Made by a program: the position numbers and the translations under genes. Source: Serripes groenlandicus (taxonomy: Eukaryota > Mollusca > Bivalvia > Cardiida > Cardiidae). From it: a stretch of 64,000 nt of DNA. The notes under the pieces are model-generated. The model had not been told where the DNA came from, searched no databases, and worked only from the letters and a program-made list of their open reading frames with translations. Positions 27,701-39,700 of this stretch are shown here, piece after piece. The stretch's first letter is position 1. The number at the start of each line of letters is the position of its first letter. The stretch is from the NCBI GenBank assembly GCA_031761405.1, contig JASEVX010000001.1:113819516-113883515 (forward strand), given 5' to 3'.

Positions 27701-30700
27701 ATACAAAAACCTTGACAGAGTTATGTACTTTTGTCTATTGATGGAAGTAATGATGGTGAATAAGTGTTGTTAGTTTCAAAGCAACATCTGTAATGGTTTT
27801 GACTAAAAATGGAATTGGTACAAAAACCTTAACAAAGGTGTAACGCCGACGGCGAGGCAAGTAGTATAGCTAGCCGTTTCTATGAAAAGTCAAGCTAAAA
27901 AGTAAAATTGGTACAAAGCACTTACCGGTAACCAAAATTCTAAGTCGAAAAGGGCCATAATTCTTACAAAAATCTTGACAGAGTTATGTACTCTTGTCTG
28001 TTGGATGGTGAATAAGTGTTGTAAGTTTCAAAGCAACATCTATAATGGTTTTGACAAAAAAGGGAACTGGTACAAAAACCTTAACCAAAGTGTGACCCAA
28101 CACATCAAAAGTCTTGACAGAGTTATGTACTCTTGTCTGTTGACAGAAGTACTGATGGTGAATAAGTGGTGTAAGTTTCGAAGCCATATCTGTAATGGTT
28201 TTGAAATAAAGTGAATTGGTTAAAAAAACTTAACCAAAATTCTAAGTAAAAAAGAGGGCCATAATTCTTACAAAAACCTTGACAGAGTTATGTACTCTTG
28301 TCTGTTGATGGACGTAATAATGGTGAATAAATGTTGTAAGTTTCAAAGCAACATCTTTAATGGTTTTGACAAAAAAGGGAATTGGTACAAACACCTTAAC
28401 CAAGGTGTGACACCAACGCCGAGCAGACTCCGAGGCGAGTAGTATAGCTAGTTTCTGCTTTTTCCACAATCTTTTCTTATATCTATTTCCCACATACATT
28501 TGCTTTCTGATGCCTCTGCAAAAGACACCTTTTGAAAACATAGAAGTAAATGTTTTAAAAGCCATCTGCTGAAGAGCGGTATATGTAGAATAGGGTTAAC
28601 TATTGCCTGTAAATGAGAAATGTTTGGATGATGTTGAATGCGGTGCCAGTACAAAGTGAATCATCTGTACCTGGGTGAGATCTGATTGTTGGATGACTTG
28701 TTATAGAGATAGGTGTTAGCTATCAGTACAAAGTGAATCATCTGTACCTGGGTTTAAAGCTGGTGAGATCTTATTGCTGGAGGTCTTGTTATAGAGATAG
28801 GTGTTGGCTATTCTACCAAAGGATCCTTCCCATACCCAGGTGTTACCACTCAGATAGCTGTAATCCACATGGTCTTTAAGCCTTACTATTCTATCACAAT
28901 TTATATCAGCCATTCCTGTTGAATTGTAAAACAAGAGGGCCATGATGGCCCTGGATCGCTCACCTTAATTATACAATGTACTACAATGCAAAATACATCA
29001 GGACAATTATTCTGAATGCAACCTCCACAGTGTTAACAATATTTTCCTTCATTTGGCCTAGTGATCTATATTTTTTTACCTGATATGACCCATATTCCAA
29101 CATGGACTAGATATTATCAAGACAACATTCTGACAAATTTTCAACTTGCTCAAAGTAAAAATGCGGCCTACGGAGTTTGAACAATATTTTCCTTTATTGA
29201 CCTTGTTTCTGACTCTACATGATCCATATTTGATCTTGGCTTAGATATCATTTAGATAAACATTCTCATAAAATGTCAAGCTGCTGTAGCAAAAAATGTG
29301 TCTTCTACAGAGTTAACAAGATGTTCCTTCAATTTGGCCTAGTGACCTAGTTTCTGACCCAATATGACACATATTCGAACTTGGCCTAGATATCATTTAG
29401 CTCAACATTCTGACCAAATTTCAAGCTGCTGAAGCAAAACATGCGGCTTCTACAGAGTTAACAAGATTTTCCTTCAATTTGGCCTAGTGACCTAGTTTCT
29501 GACCCAATATGACCCATATTTAAACTTGACCTAGATATCTTTAAGACAAACATTCTGACAATATTTCAACATGCTCAAGTTGAAAATGTGGCCTCTACAG
29601 TGTTAACAAGATTACCCTTCAATTTGGCCTAGTTACCTAGTTTCTGACCCGATATGACCCATATTCGAACTTGACCTAGATATCTTTAAGACAAACATTC
29701 TGACACTAGAGTGTTAACAAGATTTCGCTTCAATTTGACCTAGTGACCTCGTTTTTGACCTCATATGGCCCAGTTTCGAACTTGTCCAAGATTTGATAGA
29801 GATGATTGTTCTGATACACTTTCATGAAGATTGGATGCAAAATGTAGCCTGTAGAGTGTTAACAAGCTGAAATTTTGACGACGCACGACGCACGGACGCC
29901 GGACAAAATGTGATCACAATAGCTCACCTTGCACTTCGTGCATAGGTGAGCTAAAAAGTAGAAAATAATTTAGACCCAATAACATAATTATTAACCCTTT
30001 CCCAGCATCTGCAGCAGACGACTTTTGAAAACAATGTGGCAAAAGGAGAAATTGCTTAAAATGATCAATTTTACCATTTGCCACAATGTTTTTAACTCTA
30101 TACAATTAATATATTTTCATTTATAGAATTTTTCATATTTTTGCTTGGATAAGTTCAAAGTCGTCTGCTGCAGATTTATTGTATGTGGGAAAGGATTAAT
30201 GTATTTAAGAGTTCTATTCGTTAGGGAATTAATTCTACAATAAAAGCACTCTTTCATTCAATATTTTGTTATCATGAGTCTTCATGTTCACTGCTTTTAA
30301 CCCTCTCCCACTACTGATGCATTTGGACACATCTCTAGCAGACAAGTTTTGAAAACATTGTAGCAGAAGGAGAAAAAGGAGAAACTGCTCTGTTAGCATC
30401 AATGTTTTCAACTTTATTAAATGATTATACTATCATTTATAGAGATGTTCCATACTTTTATTGATATATCAGTCGTCTGCTGCAGATTTGATGTACGTGG
30501 GAAAGGGTTAAAATGGACACACCGTAGTTTGTGATCTTTGATATATCCTGAAGAAGCCATTGGGCCAAAACATTGAATAAACAAGAGTTCATAATGATTT
30601 GCTGTTCTTATAGTCTTTAAAACAAAAAAGACTCTCTACTGATAATCACCGGTACGCATTTTCAACTAGAGTAGATCTAAATCACCCTGTGCATACAAAA

Positions 30701-33700
30701 AGACTGATCTGGACCTTTTTGATATACATGTTTCAACCATTGAAGACCAGGTTAACATTTTTCAGCAGACAAAAAAAAATGTGATAAAGATGCTAAAGTT
30801 ATGCCTCTTAACTGGAATAAGAGGTCTTTAACCTTTTCCCTCATACGACAATTCTGCAGCAGACGACTTTGAACATATTTTGTCAAAATGTAGAAAATCT
30901 CTAAAATTGAATGGATAACCTATGACTAAAAGTGGTAAACATTGTGGCCAAAGGAGAAATTGCCCGTTTTGAGCAATTTCTTCTTTTGTCACAATGTTTT
31001 CAAAAAGCCGTCTGCTGCAGAGGCGTCAAACAGCGTCTATATGAGGGAAAGGGTTAACAGCCTGAACCACTCTTCTAGCTATCAGAATATATTTTTTTAA
31101 TTTCAATTATCTTTATGCTTTCAAAGATACATCATAAGACTAAGTACCAAATCAATCAGATGAGATACTTTCTACCAATTGCATTGACAATTTATTTTCC
31201 ATCTTTGCATGATATGATAATATAATAAACAATTAACTTTAGGTAGGATTTACACATTCAACACAAAAAAGCTGGGCAAGTCAAAAAAAGAAGAAAAATG
31301 TGTCTTTGTGGAACCAGCTGTTTCAGGGACATGGTGTTTTGACCCTTTCCCACATACAAGAAATCAGCACCATACAACATAAAAACATTAAGATAAAATT
31401 ATAGAAATTCTAAATAAATGAAATAACAATAGATGAATAAAGTTGAAAATAGTATAAAAGTAATTTCTCCTTTTGTCACTTAGTTTTCAACATTATTTAA
31501 TAATCATAGTTTCACTTTACAGAGTTTTTTTTTACATAATTGATGTTTTCAAAGTTGTCTGATTGTAGATTTTTTGTATGTGGCAAAGGGTCAACCTTTT
31601 CCCAAATGCAGACAAACAACATGAGATTCACAGAGATATTCAGCATTTTGAATGATGTCTGCTGTAGATTTGTTGGAAAAGGATGAGCAGAAGACTTCAT
31701 AAGGAGTAGTAAACTGGTGTTTTCCCAGCTATATTTCTCTTATGGCTCAACCAAACCCTGTTTTGTTGGTTCTCAAAAGAATCGTCTGAAGGAGACTATT
31801 TGTTTGAGTACCCACCATATAGGGCTTCAGTCTCATATAAAGGTTTTGGAATTTGAAACATTCATCTTATCTAGAGGTCTGGGGGTGTAGAGAAAGAGAC
31901 ATTTACCATGATCGGCTATGATGACCAGATTGACACAGTTATGTAGATTTTTCTCTACAAGCCCCTCCATGAGTAATCCAATTATATCATCAACACGCTG
32001 TAATGCGTCATTCACCTGAAAGCCAAAAAAAAACGTCTACATTGGCTTTCTCCGATATTAAACCCTGTTCGCACTCTATTTAGAAATGATTGGACTTTTT
32101 AAGGATATTGTTTAGATTTTCATTGACCAAATAAATAATAATGACCATAGCTCTTGGTAAGAAACATTTTTCAAATCATCATATGACCCTCAAACCCTAT
32201 TTCTCCTGTTGCCACAATGTTTTCAAAAGTCATCTACTGCAGGGGTGTCAGAATGTGTACGTTGCGGGGAAGGGTTCTGGATCATACAAGGACTTCAATA
32301 GAGTTAAAACGATTCAAGAACTTTTCTAGTTTTCAAGGTAGAATCTTTGATATATATACGGTCTCTAGATCGTTAACAAGCATTTTTCTAGAACTTGACC
32401 TAGTGACCTAGTTTTTAATGTTTTTGAAGTTAATATTTGGTGGTTAACATTTCGTTATAGTCTTAAACTCCAATAATACAGATGTATGTTGATGCCTTTG
32501 CAGCTGACAGTTTAAGAAGACATTGAGACATAAGGAGAAATTGCTCATGAAGAGTTATTTGGTTTTTTATGACAACTTGTTTAACCCTGTTCAATTTTTA
32601 TACATTCAGAAACAGAGATTTTTGTCAAAATGATTTCAAAGATGTTTTCGAAGTGTCATATATATGCTTCAGTCATGACCTGTAGTACAGCTCAAATAAA
32701 GATCTGAGTCCATAATGTTGGTTTTCTCGCAGGACGGCTCATCTTTTATGTCAGATTTGTTGGGCAAAAATGGGGAGTTTGGTTGAACATGTGAACAGAG
32801 AAGGCCTGCATGACCCCCTGCAAGTGAGAAGATGATTGTAATCTAGTTCCTCACTGTACTTTTCACAGATACATAGCAGTGTCTAATGTTCTTAACCCTT
32901 TCCAACCTGCAGAAGCATTCCAACGCATATGCATCAGAAATTTTTTAACAAGAGTACCGCAAACGGTACATAATACGCCCGTCAGGCACTTCTTTGTAAG
33001 TTTCCTCTTTGTTTTGATATATTGTTTGTTTGTAAAAAGTTAATAAAGTCGTTCAGGAATAAGTTGTTAAAGAATAATGGGAAACTATGAAAAATGTATA
33101 ACTCATGCAGAAATTGGCAAATATTCTAAGTTTCCAAAAAGGGGCATAACTCATTCAAAAATTGACGAAATCCAATGAAATGTGAATTTGATCTGTGACA
33201 CATGATTATAAAGCCATATACATAATTTCAGCTCAATACATCAAAGCATGTAGAAAAAAAGTGCGGAAAACAAATATTCTAAGTCCAAAAAGGGGCATAA
33301 CTCATTCAAAAATTGACGAAATCCAAGGAAATATGAACTTGATCTGTGACACATCACTACAAAGCCCTATACAAAATTTCAGCTCAATAGCTCAAAGTAT
33401 GTAAGAAAAATTTGCGGAAAACCTGAACGGACAGACAGAGGGACGGACATGATCATACCATAATACGTACCGTTTTTAAGAAACGGTCGTATAAAAACAA
33501 TTTGGCAAATGAAGAAATTGCTCACAATAAGCAATTTCTCCTTTTGCCACTCTTCTTTAATTATATTTTCATCTATGGAGAGTTCTTCACTTTAATAATA
33601 ATTTTAGTCATCTGCTGCTTATCTGTTGTATGTGGAAAAGTATAAACCCTATCCCTCATACTACAATTCTGCAGCAGACGACTTTAAACACATTTTGTCA

Positions 33701-36700
33701 AAAAATAGAGAATCTCTAAAATTGAATGCATAATCTATGACTTAAAGTGGAAAACATTGTGGCAGAAGGAGAAATTGCTCGTTTTGAGCAATTTCTTCTT
33801 TTGTCACTATGTTTTCAAAACGTCGTCTGCTGCAGAGGCGTCATAAAGCGTCTATATGACGGAAAGGGTTAATTCCCTAGTTGACCTCCAGATCCTATAT
33901 CAAGACTATAATGACTATTATCTTTAAATTCCAACAATATAGGTTTTCATTGCATAATAAGAGATACTCTGTGTGAAAAAGACCTGTTCATACATCCTCT
34001 GGTTGCTTAACCATTTTCCTCATATAGACACTTTCAGACGCCTCTGCAGCAGACGCCCTTTTGAAAACATGGCGAAAAAAGAAGGAATTGCTCAAACGAG
34101 CAATTTCTCCTTTTGTCACCATGTTTTCAACTCTATTCAATTAATGTACTTTCATTTAAAGTAGAGTTTTCAAAAAATCGGGTATGTTTTCAAAGTCGTC
34201 TGCTACTGAGTTGTTGCACGTGGGAAAGGGTTGAATACTTCTTCATGCAAGAACTTTATCAAGCTTCAAAATAAGATGCAAATTTGTTAACAAACATTCC
34301 TTTGCTTATTTTGCAAATATATAAAGAAATTAACAATAACAGAAAGAAGAAGTTACTGATATACTGACTCCTTGTCCATCAGGTCCATATTTATGACCAG
34401 CCAAATCAGGCTCATCATAATACAAGGTTATAAACTCTGGACGCTTGTCTTCAGGCAAAGACATCCATTCCAAAACTTGTTTCACTCTTTCATAATAGGT
34501 TACTTTCCTGTAAAAGTATTCACAAATGAATTTAGTATAGAAACAGACATTATGTATGGAAGACCCCTCTTTCCTATGTGTAGACTCATATTGATTATCT
34601 TCAGTAGACAACTTTTGAAAACATTTTTATGACAAAAGTCAACTGCTGCAAATTTGATAAGCGAGGGAACGGGTTAGCAGATTCGCTTTGTATATGTGTA
34701 CATGCAAACAGTTTAACAAAGAAAACCTTGTTTGATAGATTTCCTTTGTATAAGTGTATATACATGCATAAAGTTTTACAAATAATAACTTGGTTGACAG
34801 ATTTCCTTTGTTTATGTATACATGCAAAAGGTTTTGCAAAGAATAACTTGAAATAGAATATAATCATGTGACACAGATAACAACAAAGTATAAGGGTAAA
34901 CATTGGATACCACAAAGCATGACATGGCTGTAAAATATTAGTCATGTCACTTGAAAACTCATCCTCTGGACAGTCCTTTTAGCTATTTTAGTCTTCCTCG
35001 AATCCATGATGGTCAATTGAAAATGTGATTACTACAACCATTTATACAATGCAAGCACTTTAATACCCTTTCCCACATACAACAAATCTGAAATGTCTGC
35101 AGCAGACAACTGAAACTATGGAAATATCTATAATGAAAGAATTTTAGATAAGAGTTAAAAACACAATGGCAAAAGTAAAATATGCTCATCATGAGCAATT
35201 TCATCTTCTGTCACCATGTTTTCAAAAGACATGTGCAGCCAAGTTATCAGAAAGTGTCTGTATGAGGAAAGAATCACAAAAACCAGAATGGTGAGTTTCG
35301 TGGGACGTGGGACTTATTTTAACATGAATAATGGAATTACATATAGTATTACTCACCCATCATAATTCTTATAATAATCTGGATATTCACCTTAAAAATA
35401 AACAAAGCATGTATGTATCATTCTGTTAATGCTTTCAGGCTGTCCAGCACCTTCTGAAACAAAATTAGGGCTAATTTATGGGCTCAAATTAGGAATTTTA
35501 TGGCAATGATTCAGAAATTTTATGGTTATAATTAGGAATTTTAAAAGTAAAACATGGCCCTGGCTGATCTGGATCTATGCTGGTCACAAATACCTTACGT
35601 TTGATTGTTTGAGAGTACTCTTCATTTTTGCAGCAATGACCTTGACCCAAGTGACCCTAAATACTAGAGATGGCAACGAATATTCAAATTTTCGATTTGG
35701 TATATCATGATTCGACAATTCAATGAAAACCGGGAGTATTGTTAAATATATATAAATCAATTTAAGTATACTTGAAATTTTTACCTTCACTTTTTTGCTT
35801 AAAACTGCAAGTAAAAGGTTACTGAAGGTCCATTTTAAGCCTATCATATAAGGTCATACTGTAGATAACATGTCAAACTAAAATCCTTGCTTTAGACTGT
35901 TAAAGTGATCGATACAATACCGATGGTGTCGTTCCAAAATGCCGTAACTTCAACTTGTTTGTTTTTTAAGAATGATACATTTATCAAACAAATCCATCAT
36001 TCGTGCCCATTTTCAACAATATTTCAGTTACATGTATATACAGCAAGAGAAAGGTTAAATTGCTCCTAATGGGAGTATTTCAGTTGTATACATGTACACG
36101 GTAATCAGAACTAAATGTTTCGTAAAAAATACATTAAGCAATTGATTAATTAATTAAAATCTGGGCACTTTATTATTGACCTATTTTTCACGAACATTCT
36201 TTTCATTCAAATTCATTGGTTGATCGGAAATGTAAATGCGAGTACTGGGAGATGAACAAAATAAGACAACAATAAGACAAAAATAAGACAACAATAAGAC
36301 AACTTTCTTTGTTAGCAAAGCATGTACAAAAAGGTCGAATATTCAAATATTCGAATGCTTTGTGATCGAATATTCAAATAATAATTTTTGTTTCCCTTGC
36401 TAAAATACCATATTAACCTCATATGACAATTCTGCAAGCAGACGACTTTGAACATATTTTGTCGAAAATTGGAAAATCTCATTAATTGAATGGAAAACCT
36501 ATGACTAAAAGTGGAAAACATTGTGGCAAAAGGAGAAATTGCTTGTTTTGAGCAATTACTTCTTTTATAACTATGTTTTCAAAAAGCCATCTGCTGAAGA
36601 GGTGTCAGAAAGCGTTATATGAGGGAAAGGGTTAAGCTACATTTAAGCATGAGCCAAATATCTGTTGAATTCTGTGAAACTAACATTCCCCACATACAAC

Positions 36701-39700
36701 AAATTTGCAGCAGACAATTTTGAAAACAATCATACAAAAACATGGATATTTTCTATAAATGAAAGTATAACTACTAACAGTTGAAAATATTGTGGTAAAA
36801 TGTGAAATTGCTTGTTTTGAGCAATTTTCCCTTTTGTCACAATGTTTTCAGAAGTTGTCTGCTGCAGAGGCATCAGAATGCGTCTACAACTGGGAAAGGG
36901 TTAAGTACACACACATATTATATTTTTAGTTAAAGTGATATTGACCTCGACTGGAGTCATCCAAAATACATCCCAATATTAGGAACATATCAGACCAGCA
37001 TTTTAAGAGGAAAGTTTTGTCATTGTACTGTTTTCTGATGCTGCAGCAACAAGCTATACATAGAATTAATTTTTGTTAACGTAACATTTGTATCAAATAG
37101 ATCACCAAAGGAACATTCCTGTGAAGTTTGGTTGAAATTTGCCAAGTAGATTAAAAGGAAATATTGTTAAAAAGAATTTGTTTAACAATGCATGACATGA
37201 TGTTGACTCGGATATCACAAAAGTTCACATTTAGCACTTTGTGTCTAGGTGAGAAAAAAATAATGTTTTTTTCTGGAAAATTGGAAATAATAAATAATAA
37301 ATTTGGCGAAAAGTGAAATTATGAGCAATTATTTCTTTTTCCGAAATGTTTCAATTTCCTCTGCCTTAGAGGCATCAAAAGTGATATGATGCAGACGGCT
37401 GTTAACAGTCATCTGTATCAGGGAAAGGAAAAACATACGACAATTCTGCAGCAGACGACTTTGAACGTATTTAGTCAAAACATAGAAAATCTCCATAATT
37501 GAATGGATAACCTATGACAAAAAGTGGAAAACATTGTGTCAAAAGGAGAAATTGCATGTTTTGTGCAATTTCTTCTTTTGTCACTATGTTTTCAAAAAGC
37601 CGTCTGCTGCAGAGGCGTCAGAAAGCATCTATATGAGTGAAAGGGTTAATTCAGGTGTTTATGCTAGGTACTAGTATTTTTATCACTGGAAAGGGAGGTC
37701 AAACTTATTTATCACATGCAAAGAATAAAGTTGTTACCATGTATTGGTACATCAGATCCTGGCCAGAAATATGTTGCTGTTTTTAAGCTGTGATTCTTTG
37801 CTGTTAACCAGATCTGAAAGGTGCATGATGGCATTTGATGACCTTTCCCATATACAGCAAATCTGCAGGCCAGTAGATGACCTTGAAAACATCTAGTTAA
37901 AAACTATTGTAAATTGGTATAATTGAAAGTACATTCATTGAATAGAATTGAAACAAGAGGTCCAAGATGGCCCTAAATCGATCACCTGAAGGATAGTATA
38001 GATGCAAATATCTATTTGAATTTATCTGGAAAATTTGACGAGGAGTGCAAATGAAACTGCAAGAAGTGGACATAGTTAATGAACTAGCTGAACAGTATAG
38101 GCCTTTTGTTTTTTATAAGGCACTAAATCTTTGAATAATTCAAAAAGAGGACCACAAAAGGAACATTCCTGTGAAGTTTGGTTGATATTGGTCCATCAGT
38201 TTAGGAGATGTTGTTTGAAGCTTTTCTCATGTCACCTACCAGCAATCACTTTTTTTACCGAACAAGTTGTGTAAAGGGTCACTAAAGGAATATTTCTGCT
38301 AAATTATCTTATAATCTGACAAGAACTTTGATAAGAATGAAATTATATAGTCTTGTCATTTTCCCCTTTTCTGATGCTACCTTGCTGCCCTGTTTTTCAA
38401 CCAGCCAATATATGGCTTGAACAGTTTGTGTAGAGGATCACTCAAGGTACATTTCTACAAAATTATATCTTGGAATTGGAAAGCGGATTTTGGAGAAGAA
38501 GAATGTTAAAGTTTGGGCATTTTTCTCACTTTCAGATGCCCATCTAAAAATATATGTATATGAACAGTTTTGACAAGAGGACCAACAAAGGAACATTCCT
38601 GTAAAGATTAGTTGAAATTGGCCCAGTGGAATTGCAGGAGTTGTCATTTGAAGCTAAAAGATAATTTTACCACTTTTCTGATGTCGCCTGGCTGCAATGT
38701 TTTTCAACCAATCTGTATGGCTTAAGCCTTTTTTGTAGAGGGTCACCAAGGATCATTTTAACAAAATTATATTTGAATCAGACAAGCCAATTCAGAGAAG
38801 AAGACTTTTAAAGATTGGCCATTTTACCCCCTTTCTTATGTCGCAGCAATCAAAGTTCTCAATAGAAATTAATGAACATTCCTGTGAAGTGAGATTAAAT
38901 TTGGTCCAGTGGTTTTGGATAAGATGTTGTTTAAAGATAAAAGTTAAAGACTGACGCAAATCACGGACGAAAGACGGACAGAGAGGGATCAGAATAGATC
39001 CCCTTGAGCCTTTGGCTCTGGTGATCTAACAAAAAAGCAATGATGGCCTTGGATCGCTCACCTGAGTAATGCAATGTGGTTTTACATGCCAACCACAATA
39101 ACTTTCATTGTTTACCAATCAAATTGGCTCGAAGTAATCTTGTTGAGGGTCACACAAGTAAACATTTTACAAAATTATTTGGAAATCGGCCAGATATTTT
39201 TGGAGAAGAAGATTTTTAAAGCTTTCACTATAGCCATATAAGGCAAAACAGCCCCAACCCCTGGTGACTATGTTTTTCAACCAATCAACATTGCTTGAAG
39301 GAATCTGATAGAGGTTCACCCAAGGAACATTTCTACAAAATAAGACAGATACTGTTGGAGAAAACCATTTTTAAAGAGCTCCGCCCCCTGGAGGCCATGG
39401 TTTTTAAAAGTCATCTGTTGTATGTGGAAAGGCATTAATATTCTATCAAACTTCTCTAAATGTAAAACATCTTTGCAGTGTTATGAAATTACAGTCAAAG
39501 TCAACCACTGTAGATTTATGTATGTTGGAATGGGCTTATGAAAAAAACAAAGACTTTGATCAGAGTAGGTGCGGTGTGGTGCATAAAGCATTAAAAAAAC
39601 CACCAAAGCTTAGGGAAACTTGTTTCTACATTTATTACACTAATCTAAACAGCAAATCTAATTGAATCACCAATAACAGTTATTAGTCGCCGGGCAGAAG

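Larger units (their letters stand above)
37838..39438 (-). mobile_element. TTAA-MITE split by Pearl-like insertions
   Basis: The left part GACCTTTCCCATATACAGC runs to 37951. A right end AAAGTCATCTGTTGTATG with GGAAAGGCATTAAT resumes near 39405. The 1.45 kb between is Pearl-type. Confidence 0.5.
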
